NCBI RefSeq assembly: GCF_003664255.1
Contig: NZ_RCCV01000001.1
Coordinates: 372,001-436,000 of the forward strand
DNA: 64,000 bases
Direction: 5' to 3'
DNA from: Micromonospora sp. M71_S20
GTDB taxonomy: Bacteria > Actinomycetota > Actinomycetes > Mycobacteriales > Micromonosporaceae
Below are positions 50,599 through 58,414 of the stretch, piece by piece. The stretch's first letter is position 1; every line of letters starts with the position of its first letter. Below the pieces are notes generated by a model, which was given only the letters and a program-made list of their open reading frames with translations, ran no database searches and was not told the DNA's origin. Made by a program: the position numbers and the translations under genes.

Positions 50599-51311
50599 GA
50601 CGTCACCTCCACGGGGTGTTCGGACACGCCCAGCTCGCCGAGCAGCGCCGCACGCAGCGCGGCGAACCCGGGGTCGGTGCGCTGCCGCGGGCCGGGCAGG
50701 TCCACCGGGCGGTCCAGCGAGATGCGGCCGCCGCCCAGCACCACGACGCGGTCGGCCAGCAGCACCGCCTCGTCGACGTCGTGGGTCACGAAGAGCACGG
50801 CCGGCCGGTGCCGGGCGCACAGCTCGCGCAGCAGCGCGTACATCCTGAGCCGGGTCAGCGCGTCGAGCGCGCCGAACGGCTCGTCCAGCAGCAGCACGTC
50901 CGGTTCCCGGACCAGGGCGCGGGCCAGGGCCACCCGCTGCGCCTCGCCGCCGGACAGGGTGACGGGCCAGGCGCGGGCGTGCCCGCTCAGGCCGACCTCG
51001 GCGAGCGCGGCCAGCCCGCGCTCGCGCGGCTGCGGCCCGCCCAGGTGGAACGTGACGTTGGCCAGGACCCGCTTCCACGGCAGCAGCCTCGGCTGTTGGA
51101 AGACGACCGAGCGCCGGGGCCGGATCCGCACGACGCCCTCGATGTCGCGGTCCAGCCCGGCCAGCGCGCGCAGCAGGGTGCTCTTGCCGGAGCCGCTGTG
51201 CCCGAGCATGGCCACGAACTCGCCCGTCGCGACGCTCAGGTCGAGCCCGTCCAGGACGGTGCGGGCCCCGAAGCGTCGCCGGGCGCCGCGCATGTCGATC
51301 GCCGCGCTCAT
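50595..51311 (-). CDS. ssuB: aliphatic sulfonate ABC transporter ATP-binding protein
   Basis: 238 residues. Walker A LGHSGSGKSTLL, Q-loop VFQQPRLLPWKRV, signature LSGGEAQRVALARAL, Walker B VLLLDEPFGALD and switch FVTHDVDEAV, all as in SsuB/TauB. ATG overlaps the permease stop (ATGA) and its own stop overlaps the flavoprotein start, so the operon is tightly coupled. Confidence 0.87.
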   Translation of the reverse strand: MSAAIDMRGARRRFGARTVLDGLDLSVATGEFVAMLGHSGSGKSTLLRALAGLDRDIEGVVRIRPRRSVVFQQPRLLPWKRVLANVTFHLGGPQPRERGLAALAEVGLSGHARAWPVTLSGGEAQRVALARALVREPDVLLLDEPFGALDALTRLRMYALLRELCARHRPAVLFVTHDVDEAVLLADRVVVLGGGRISLDRPVDLPGPRQRTDPGFAALRAALLGELGVSEHPVEVTS

Positions 51312-52162
51312 ACGCCCTCGAATCCGTGGCGCCAGCCGAGCAGGCGCCGCTCCAGGAACCGCACGAGCGCGTAGCTCAGCAGGCCGATCACCGCGTACAG
51401 CAGCAGCACGAGCACGGACAGGTCGAACTGCAGCAGCGTCTGCGCCCGCGACATCAGGAAGCCGATGCCCTCGGTGGTGTTGATGGTCTCCGCGAAGATC
51501 AGGCTGAGCCACGCGCTGGACAGCGCGAGCCGCAGCCCGACCAGGAAGCCGGGCAGCGCCCCGGGCAGGATCACGTGCAGCACCATGGCCGACCGGCCCG
51601 CGCCGAGCGTGCTCGCCGCCTCGACCAGGTGCGCGTCGACGCCGCGGATCGCGCTGTAGGTGTTGATGTAGATGGCGATTCCGACGCCGAGGGCGATCAG
51701 CAGCACCTTCGGCCCCTCGTCGATGCCCATCCACATGATCAGCAGCGGCGTGAGGGCGAAGTTGGGCACGGCCTTGGCCACCTGCATGGTGGAATCGATG
51801 AGGTCCTCGCCGACGCGGCTCAGGCCGGCGAGCACGGCGACGACCGCCCCACCCACCGTCCCGTAGGCGGTGCCCTGCGACACCCGCCACACCGACGCCC
51901 AGACGTGGGTCTGCAGCTCACCGTCGGCGACGAGCCGGGCCGCGGTCGCGGCCACCGCGGCCGGCGGCGGGAAGAGCTGGGGATCGAGCAGGCCGGCGGC
52001 CGAGGCCAGCCACCAGAGGGCGATCAGCAGGGCCGGGCCGGACAGCGCGCGCAGCCAGCGCGGCACGCGCCGCGGGCGGGCCCGGCGCCGGGGGCCGCCG
52101 GCGAGGTCGAGCAGCGCCGGCTCCGCCGTGGGCGCGGTGCTCTTGTCGAGTACGAGCGTCAC
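51308..52162 (-). CDS. ssuC: aliphatic sulfonate ABC transporter permease
   Basis: 284 residues, six helices. The EAA-like loop EAASTLGAGRSAMVLHVILPGALPGFLVGLRLALSSAW is typical of SsuC/TauC/NrtB permeases; VAKAVPNFALTPLLIMWMGID is the conserved helix-3 region. GTG start overlaps the binding-protein stop. Confidence 0.87.
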   Translation of the reverse strand: MTLVLDKSTAPTAEPALLDLAGGPRRRARPRRVPRWLRALSGPALLIALWWLASAAGLLDPQLFPPPAAVAATAARLVADGELQTHVWASVWRVSQGTAYGTVGGAVVAVLAGLSRVGEDLIDSTMQVAKAVPNFALTPLLIMWMGIDEGPKVLLIALGVGIAIYINTYSAIRGVDAHLVEAASTLGAGRSAMVLHVILPGALPGFLVGLRLALSSAWLSLIFAETINTTEGIGFLMSRAQTLLQFDLSVLVLLLYAVIGLLSYALVRFLERRLLGWRHGFEGV

Positions 52163-53121
52163 GACGTCACCAGCCAGGAGTCGACGTCGAACTCGGCGTC
52201 GATGAGCTTCTGCTGCCGGAGGAACTCGTACGTGGCCCTGACCTGCGCGACGCCGTCGGCCGGGAACGGTTCGACGTTGAAGTGCCCGGCCGGTTCCGCC
52301 TTGGCCGCCAGCGCCACGTCAACGGCGTCCTTCTTCGCCGCGTACTCCCAGTAGGCGGAGATGTTGTCGCGGATGTCCTGGTTGACGGCGGCGATCGCCG
52401 TGCCCCACGCCTCGCCGAAGCCCGGGTGCGCGTCCAGGAAGGACTGGAGCGCGGTGCTGTGTTCGGTGCTCAGCAGGTGCGGGTGGCGCGACGCCTTGTC
52501 GATCACCACGAAGCCCTTGCGCTCCAACTCGTACGCCTGCGTCCCGCCGACCACCGTCGCGTCGATGGAGCCGCTGGACAGGCCGGCCAGCGACTCGGGT
52601 GTGGGGACGTTCTTGATCTGGATCCGGTCGGTGAGTCCGGCCGCGTGGAGGAGCCCGTACGCCACGCGGTGGCGGATGGTGCCCTCGGGGGCCGTCACCG
52701 TCCCGCCGACCAGGGCGCCGATGTCCGACGGGCCGCCCTTGCGGCCGATCAGCCAGATGTCGGCGTTGACGGTGGTGAGGGCGAGCAACCGGGTGGGATT
52801 GCCCTTGGCCCGGGTACGCAGCGCGGGCATGTCTCCGGTCACGGCCACGTCGATCGCGCCGGACAGCAGCGCCGAGCTGACGTCGGCACCGGACTGGAAG
52901 AACGAGAAGCGCACCTCCTTGACGCCGCTCGGTCTGAGGCGGTCGCGCAGCAGCCCGCGCTCCTCCGCCCAGCCGAGGTTGCCCTGCACGGTGCCGGTCA
53001 CCGACGTCATGCCGACGCGCAGGACGAACTGCTGGCTGCCGCCGGCGCCGGCGGCCTCGCCGCCGCAGCCGGCGAGGACGACGAGGGTCGACAGGATCGC
53101 GAATAGTCTGATCTTGGGCAT
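52159..53121 (-). CDS. ssuA: sulfonate-type ABC transporter substrate-binding lipoprotein
   Basis: 320 residues. Lipoprotein signal with lipobox LAGC at about residue 19. Periplasmic-binding type II fold: VLRVGMTSVTGTVQGNLGWAEERGLL, VRFSFFQSGADVSSALLSGAIDVAVTGDMPAL, LVGGTVTAPEGTIRHRVAYGLL and LSSGSIDATVVGGTQAYELE. Matches SsuA/TauA/NrtA-like proteins; the ligand is most likely a sulfonate but a thiol or nitrate analogue cannot be excluded. It follows the leader peptide and a candidate attenuator hairpin. Confidence 0.84.
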   Translation of the reverse strand: MPKIRLFAILSTLVVLAGCGGEAAGAGGSQQFVLRVGMTSVTGTVQGNLGWAEERGLLRDRLRPSGVKEVRFSFFQSGADVSSALLSGAIDVAVTGDMPALRTRAKGNPTRLLALTTVNADIWLIGRKGGPSDIGALVGGTVTAPEGTIRHRVAYGLLHAAGLTDRIQIKNVPTPESLAGLSSGSIDATVVGGTQAYELERKGFVVIDKASRHPHLLSTEHSTALQSFLDAHPGFGEAWGTAIAAVNQDIRDNISAYWEYAAKKDAVDVALAAKAEPAGHFNVEPFPADGVAQVRATYEFLRQQKLIDAEFDVDSWLVTS

Positions 53122-53174
53122 GCGAAGGCTCCCTGGGGATGCGTCGAGGAATCGACGGGGGCATGGGCGTGGCG

Positions 53175-53202
53175 ACCAGCCGCTCGTCGGCGAGCGGCTG
53201 GT
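53175..53202 (-). terminator. candidate attenuator hairpin in the sulfur leader
   Basis: Perfect 12-bp stem (53175-53186 with 53191-53202), 4-nt loop, between the leader peptide and ssuA. No U-run; it could be a transcriptional attenuator or sequester translation signals. Confidence 0.4.
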
Positions 53203-53294
53203 GCGGGATCGGGCCGGCGGCGGGCCGTCGTGCGGCGACTGCCGTGCGGTGGCCGTGTCTCGTGCGGCGGCCGTGGTGGTGGTGGTGCGCCTCG

Positions 53295-53372
53295 TCAGCG
53301 GCTACAGAGGCTGCTGGCGGTCCGCTCGAGGTCCACGTGGCGCCGGGTGATGAGAACCCTCGTCGCCGTCAT
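53295..53372 (-). CDS. cysteine/sulfur leader peptide (25 aa)
   Basis: Encodes a peptide with TRRHVDLERTASSLC, the actinomycete RHVDL leader motif with a single cysteine two residues before the end. ATG at 53372 lies 9-10 nt after the shared operator element and is probably leaderless (minus-strand TAGGGT seven nt upstream). It precedes the sulfonate importer operon and likely couples it to cysteine supply. Confidence 0.83.
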   Translation of the reverse strand: MTATRVLITRRHVDLERTASSLCSR

Positions 53373-53379
53373 GGCACAA

Positions 53380-53408
53380 ACCCTACTTGTCCTATAGGAG
53401 AAGGCAAC
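53380..53408 (-). promoter_or_regulatory. promoter with operator element shared by both sulfur loci
   Basis: Minus strand TTGCCT, 16 nt, TAGGGT, with CCTAT-N7-GTAGG (53382-53398) filling the spacer and overlapping the -10 box. Same motif as at 39146-39162. The divergent gap to the BASS gene at 53556 shows nothing else clear. Confidence 0.6.
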
Positions 53409-53555
53409 AGCCGTCCCACATAGCGGCTGCGGCGCCCCCGCGCCGCCCGGCAACTCCCGTCGGGCGCGGGCTGCGCACGTCACGAGATGTCCGGCGCACC
53501 GTCGCGGTGTGAGGATCCGGTGGTCCTTGGCGTACGCGATCAGGAGGCCGCCGCC

Positions 53556-54455
53556 GTGAGTTCCGGTTTGTCGATCGTGCTCTTCCCCGTCGCCCTGGGC
53601 ATCGTCATGCTCGGCCTCGGGCTCACCCTCACCGTGGACGACTTCCGTCGCGTCGTCACCTACCCCCGGGCCGTGCTCGTCTCCCTGTTCTGCCAGATGC
53701 TGATCCTGCCGGCCGTCTGCCTGGGCCTCGTGCTCGCCGCCGACCTGCGCCCGGAGCTGGCCGTCGGGATGATGCTGCTCGCCGCCTCCCCCGGCGGCAG
53801 CACCGCCAGCCTCTACAGCCACCTGTTCAAGGGCAACGTCGCGCTCAACGTCACCCTGACGGCCATCAACTCGGTGCTCGCCCTGTTCACCCTGCCCCTG
53901 ATCGTCAACCTGTCCGTCGCCGCGTTCATGGGCTCGGACAGCTCGCTCGGGCTCCAGTTCGACAAGGTGCTCCAGGTGTTCGCCCTGGTGCTCATCCCGA
54001 TCGCGGTCGGCATGACAGTGCGCCGGCGTCGTCCCGGGTTCGCCGCCCGCATGCAGCAACCGGTGAAGGTCCTCTCCATCGTGGTCCTCGTCGTGGTGCT
54101 CACCGGCGCGGTGATCGGCATCAGGGACGAACTCGCCGCCACCGTGGGCGCGGTCGGCCTCATCGCCCTGCTGTTCAACCTGATCAGCCTGGCCATCGGG
54201 TACGCGGCGCCCCGGCTGCTGCGCGTCGGGCACCGGGAGTCGGTCGCGTCCTCGTTCGAGATCGGCATCCACAACGCCACCCTGGCCATCACGATCGCGC
54301 TCAGCCCGGCCCTGCTCGACAACAGCGACATCGCCATGCCGTCGGCCATCTACGGCACCCTGATGTTCTTCACCGCCGCCGTCTTCGGCTTCGTCGCCGC
54401 ACGGCGCGGCAGGGCCGCCGCCGATCCCACGCGACAGCCGACCGCGGCGGCGTGA
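53556..54455 (+). CDS. bile acid:sodium symporter family transporter
   Basis: 299 residues, about ten helices of the BASS/SBF family: VALGIVMLGLGLTLTVDDFRRVV, AVGMMLLAASPGGSTASLYSHLFKGNVALNVTLTAINSVLALFTLP and the crossover helix ESVASSFEIGIHNATLAITIALSP with Glu and Asn of the sodium site. The substrate may be an organic acid anion; its position beside a sulfonate operon does not prove a sulfur role. GTG start with CAGGAGG eight nt upstream. Confidence 0.85.
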   Translation: MSSGLSIVLFPVALGIVMLGLGLTLTVDDFRRVVTYPRAVLVSLFCQMLILPAVCLGLVLAADLRPELAVGMMLLAASPGGSTASLYSHLFKGNVALNVTLTAINSVLALFTLPLIVNLSVAAFMGSDSSLGLQFDKVLQVFALVLIPIAVGMTVRRRRPGFAARMQQPVKVLSIVVLVVVLTGAVIGIRDELAATVGAVGLIALLFNLISLAIGYAAPRLLRVGHRESVASSFEIGIHNATLAITIALSPALLDNSDIAMPSAIYGTLMFFTAAVFGFVAARRGRAAADPTRQPTAAA

Positions 54456-54460
54456 GCGGC

Positions 54461-54495
54461 CCGGCGCCGGGGGTGGAGGACGCCCCCGGCGCCGG
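54461..54495 (+). terminator. perfect 13-bp hairpin after the BASS gene
   Basis: Arms 54461-54473 and 54483-54495, 9-nt loop, before the next gene; argues for separate transcripts. Confidence 0.65.
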
Positions 54496-54538
54496 GGCGG
54501 CACCGGCCGCGATCCGCGCGCAGCGAGGAGACACGCCC

Positions 54539-56494
54539 GTGACCGGAGCCGCCACCCGAACCGAACGGGACACCACGTCGGCACAGTCGGCACCGGCGGA
54601 ATCGGTCCTGCCGGAGCTGCGGACGATGTACTGGGAGACCGGAATGCAGGCGCGGTCGGAAGCCGGCCTGTTCACCGTGTTCGCCGAGCTGCCCCGGCTG
54701 GTCTGGACGGCGGTCCGGACCAGCTGGCGGGCCGACCGACTCCGGACCTCGGTGGTGGCCGCCGCGACGCTCGGCGGCGGGGCGATGGCCGCCTTCGGGC
54801 TGCTGGCCACCCAGCGAGTGCTCGTCGAGCTGTTCGCCGGGGGCCCGACCGCGGAGAAGGTGGTCGCCGCGACGCCCGCGCTCGCCGTGCTCGCGGGGGC
54901 GACCGCGCTGCGCGCCGGCATGGGCATCGCCACCGGGTACGCGCAGAACGGGCTCACCCCACGGGTGAGCCGGGAGGTGGAACGCGGCCTGTTCGAGACG
55001 TCCACGGCGGTACGGCTGGAGGCGTTCGACGCCGACGCGTTCGCCGACGACATGGAGCGGGCCTCCCGGGGCACCGAGTCGACGGTCGACCTGGTGGAGT
55101 CGTCGATGAACCTGCTCGCCGGGCTGGTCGGCCTGCTCGCCGTGGCGGTCGCCGTCGTCGTCATCCACCCGCTGCTGCTGCTGGCGCTGCTGGTCGCGAC
55201 GCTGCCCAAGGCCTGGGCAGCGCTGCGGGCCGGGCACCTGCGCTACCGGACGTACACGGCCGGCTCGGTGCGGCGACGGCGACTGTGGCTGCTGCACCGG
55301 CTGATGGCCGAGCGGGACTCGGCGCCGGAGCTGCGCTCCTACGGGCTGCGCCGCTTCCTGCTGGACCAGTACGACCGGGTGATGGAGGTCGAGACCGACA
55401 TCGAGCTGGCCCTCGCCCGCCGGGTCACCACGACCACCACGGTCGGGGCGGTGATCGGCGGAATCGCCACCGCCGCTGTCTACCTCCTGCTCGGGCTGCT
55501 GCTCCTCGACGGTCAGATCCCCCTCGCGGCGGCGGCGACCTGCGTGGTCGCGGTGCAGGCCGCGCAGCGCTCGCTGGCCGTCACCACCTTCCAGGTCGAC
55601 CGCGTCTACACCGAGGGTCAGCACTTCGGCGACTACACCGGGTTCATGACCCGCGCCGCCGCCTACCTGCCCGACCCGGCCGTGGGCAGCGCGGGCACCG
55701 CCCCCGGTCCGCTGCGCGAGCTGGCCGTGCGGGAGGCCAGCCTGCGCTACCCCGACCGGGAGACGCCCGCCGTCGACGGCGTGACGCTGACGATCACGGC
55801 GGGGCAGACGGTGGCGTTCGTGGGCGAGAACGGCTCGGGCAAGACCACCCTCGCCGCGATGATCGCCACCCTGCGGGCTCCCACCGACGGCGTCATCTGC
55901 TGGAACGGGCGGCCCCTGCCCGAGTGGGACCTCGACGGGCTGCGGGCCCGCATCGCGGTGGTCACGCAGGAGTACCACAAGTGGCCCTTCACGGCCGCGA
56001 CGAACATCGCCGTCGGCGACGTCGAGAGCGAGGTCCGGCAGGACCGGATCGAGGCCGCCGCCGCCCGTGCCGTCGCGCACGAGATGATCCAGGACCTCCC
56101 CGACGGGTACGAGACGCTGCTCGACCGGACGTTCGCCAGGGGCCAGGACCTCTCCGGCGGCCAGTGGCAGCGCATCACCGCCGCCCGCGGCTTCCTCCGC
56201 GACGCCGAACTGCTGATCATGGACGAACCGTCCTCCGCCCTCGACCCGCGCGCCGAGGACGCCCTGTTCCAGGCCATCCGGGACCGGCAGGGCCGGGCGA
56301 CCACCATCCTCATCACCCACCGGCTGGCCAACGTCCGGCACGCCGACCGGATCTTCGTCCTGCACGACGGCGCGCTGGTCGAGGCCGGCAGTCACGCCGA
56401 ACTCGTCGCCGCCGGCGGCCGGTACGCCGAACTGTTCGCCCTCCAGGCCGCCGGTTACCACGACGACCACGCCCCCGCGCCACGGCAGCGCTGA
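54539..56494 (+). CDS. ABC exporter, fused membrane and ATPase domains (half-transporter)
   Basis: 651 residues. Membrane domain about 40-350 with helices such as LRTSVVAAATLGGGAMAAFGLL and VGAVIGGIATAAVYLLLGLLLL; nucleotide-binding domain about 400-630: FVGENGSGKTTLAA, Q-loop VTQEYHKWPFTAATNIAVG, signature DLSGGQWQRITAARGFL, Walker B LLIMDEPSSALD, ILITHRLANV. Type-I export fold, would dimerise; the substrate is unknown (lipids, peptides or drugs). I start at the GTG with GAGGAG upstream; a GTGA-overlap start at 54452 would have to be read through a strong hairpin. Confidence 0.83.
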   Translation: MTGAATRTERDTTSAQSAPAESVLPELRTMYWETGMQARSEAGLFTVFAELPRLVWTAVRTSWRADRLRTSVVAAATLGGGAMAAFGLLATQRVLVELFAGGPTAEKVVAATPALAVLAGATALRAGMGIATGYAQNGLTPRVSREVERGLFETSTAVRLEAFDADAFADDMERASRGTESTVDLVESSMNLLAGLVGLLAVAVAVVVIHPLLLLALLVATLPKAWAALRAGHLRYRTYTAGSVRRRRLWLLHRLMAERDSAPELRSYGLRRFLLDQYDRVMEVETDIELALARRVTTTTTVGAVIGGIATAAVYLLLGLLLLDGQIPLAAAATCVVAVQAAQRSLAVTTFQVDRVYTEGQHFGDYTGFMTRAAAYLPDPAVGSAGTAPGPLRELAVREASLRYPDRETPAVDGVTLTITAGQTVAFVGENGSGKTTLAAMIATLRAPTDGVICWNGRPLPEWDLDGLRARIAVVTQEYHKWPFTAATNIAVGDVESEVRQDRIEAAAARAVAHEMIQDLPDGYETLLDRTFARGQDLSGGQWQRITAARGFLRDAELLIMDEPSSALDPRAEDALFQAIRDRQGRATTILITHRLANVRHADRIFVLHDGALVEAGSHAELVAAGGRYAELFALQAAGYHDDHAPAPRQR

Positions 56495-56572
56495 CCGCTG
56501 CGACCGGAGGACGACACGCCCCACCGGCAGCCCCTTCTCGCCGGTGCCGCCGTTCGGAGCCCACCCCGCTGC

Positions 56573-56605
56573 CCCCGGCCCCCGGACGATGTCCGGGGGC
56601 CGGGG
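56573..56605. terminator. perfect 15-bp hairpin between convergent transporter genes
   Basis: Arms 56573-56587 and 56591-56605 with a GAT loop. Confidence 0.75.
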
Positions 56606-56612
56606 CGTCGCG

Positions 56613-58196
56613 TCAGTGGATGATGACGGGCGTTTTCGCCTGCCCCTCCTGCTGGCCGTCGAGCAGGTGCGACGGCTCCCGCCGGCGAGGCAGGAACGCC
56701 ACCGGGACGAACGTGACCAGCACCAGTGCGAACGCGACCCAGAACGTGGTGGCGAAGGAGCTGGCGGCGAAGTCGAGGCCGCGCTCGATGAGCGACGGTT
56801 GGACCGGGAACTGCCCGGCAAGCTCCGGCTGCTGCTGGACGGCGATGGCGAGGCCGGCCTCCGTCACCGGCTCCCCGCTCGGGTCGGTCGCCCCGGGGAT
56901 CGGCCGGGAGCCGTTCAGCTCGTTGGTGAGGATCACCGACATCATGGCGGCGCCGACGGACCCGCCGATCTGCTGGAGGATGTTGACCAGGGTGGAGCCG
57001 CGGGCCACCTCGTGGGCCTTCAGGGTCTTCAGCGCCGAGGTCATGATCGGCATCATGGTGCCGCCCATGCCAAGGCCCATGATGAACAGCGACCCGCAGA
57101 GCAGGACGTACGAGGTCTCCGGGTCGACCTGGGTGAAGGTGAAGAACCCGACGGCGATGAGTGCCAGCGCGAACGGCACGGTACGGCCGACGGGGACCCG
57201 GTCGGCCAGCATCCCGGCCACCGGCATGGTCACCATCGCGCCGATGCCCTGCGGCGCCATCAGCAGGCCGGCGGCCAGGGTCGTCTCGCCGCGGATCTGC
57301 AGGAAGTAGCTCGGGAACAGCAGGCCGGCACCCATGAACGCGATGATGAACACGAACATGGTCACCGCCGCGACGGTGAGGTTGCGGTTGGCGAACAGCC
57401 GCAGGTCGAGCAGGGGGTGCCGGGTCCGGAAGGAGTAGAGGACGAAGGCCACGAGGAGCACGCCGCCGACCAGCATGGGCACCCACACCTCGGTGTCGGC
57501 GAACGTGCCGGTCTCGGGCAGCGTGGAGACGCCGTAGAGGAAGAGGGCGAGACCCGGCGAGAGCATCAGCATGCCGAGGAAGTCGAACGACTCGGAGGGC
57601 TCGGGGGCGTCCTTCGGCAGCGCCAGGGCGGCGTAGACGAGCGCCACGGCGCCGATCGGCAGGTTGATCAGGAAGATCCAGTGCCAGCTCGCGATGTCGA
57701 TCAGCCAGCCACCGAGGATCGGCCCTCCGATGGGACCGAGCAGCATCGGGATGCCCAGGACGGCCATCAGCCGGCCGATCCGGTGCGGCCCGGCCGCCCG
57801 GGTCATGATCGTCATGCCCAGCGGGAGGAGCATGCCGCCGCCGAGGCCCTGGAGCACGCGGTAGCCGATCAGCTGCCCGATCGTGTCGGCGTTGGCGCAC
57901 AGCCCCGACCCGATCGTGAACAGCGCGATGGCGATCATGTAGAGCCGCTTGGTGCCGAACCGGTCGGCGGCCCAGCCGCTGAGCGGGATCACCGTGGCCA
58001 GTGCCAGCGTGTAGGCGGTCATCGTCCAGGCGACCTCGGCGTACGACGCGTCGAACTCGCGCTGGAAGGTCGGCAGGGCGACGGTGACGACCGTCACGTC
58101 GAGGATCGACATGATCGCGCCGAGGACGACGACCCCGGCCACCTTGAGCACTGAGGCGTCGAGTTTGTCCGAGGTCGCGATGGATTGCTGTGTCAC
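56613..58196 (-). CDS. DHA2-family (14-TMS) MFS multidrug transporter
   Basis: 527 residues, EmrB/QacA group. Motif A variant GWAADRFGTKRLYMIAIALF, motif C region LGIPMLLGPIGGPILGGWLID, helix 1 VVVLGAIMSILDVTVVTVALPTFQREF, and the terminal basic PRRREPSHL. Proton-driven efflux of hydrophobic drugs is expected; specificity unknown. GTG start with AGGAG six nt upstream. No dedicated regulator is adjacent apart from the TetR gene two genes upstream on the same strand. The 58197-58414 gap shows no clear signal. Confidence 0.87.
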   Translation of the reverse strand: MTQQSIATSDKLDASVLKVAGVVVLGAIMSILDVTVVTVALPTFQREFDASYAEVAWTMTAYTLALATVIPLSGWAADRFGTKRLYMIAIALFTIGSGLCANADTIGQLIGYRVLQGLGGGMLLPLGMTIMTRAAGPHRIGRLMAVLGIPMLLGPIGGPILGGWLIDIASWHWIFLINLPIGAVALVYAALALPKDAPEPSESFDFLGMLMLSPGLALFLYGVSTLPETGTFADTEVWVPMLVGGVLLVAFVLYSFRTRHPLLDLRLFANRNLTVAAVTMFVFIIAFMGAGLLFPSYFLQIRGETTLAAGLLMAPQGIGAMVTMPVAGMLADRVPVGRTVPFALALIAVGFFTFTQVDPETSYVLLCGSLFIMGLGMGGTMMPIMTSALKTLKAHEVARGSTLVNILQQIGGSVGAAMMSVILTNELNGSRPIPGATDPSGEPVTEAGLAIAVQQQPELAGQFPVQPSLIERGLDFAASSFATTFWVAFALVLVTFVPVAFLPRRREPSHLLDGQQEGQAKTPVIIH

Positions 58197-58414
58197 TGAT
58201 TCTCCTGGGTCCCCGTGGTGGCCGGCCCGAGTCGTGCCTCGGCCTGTCGCGTACCGGCAGTGTCCGTCGGCAGACTAACGAGCGGCACCGACGATCGGCG
58301 TACGATTTCCGACCGCCGGAGTGTGGGCGACGCCACGGTGGCGAGCGGGTCGACCGCCGGTGTGGGCGCTCTCCCGCGTGCAGGCCCGGGCCCGGTGGGC
58401 CCCGCCGCCTCCGG

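Noticed and set aside
54452..54538. GTGA-overlap start for the ABC exporter at 54452
   Set aside because: A perfect 13-bp hairpin lies inside this segment and the GTG at 54539 has a GAGGAG site; kept only as an alternative.
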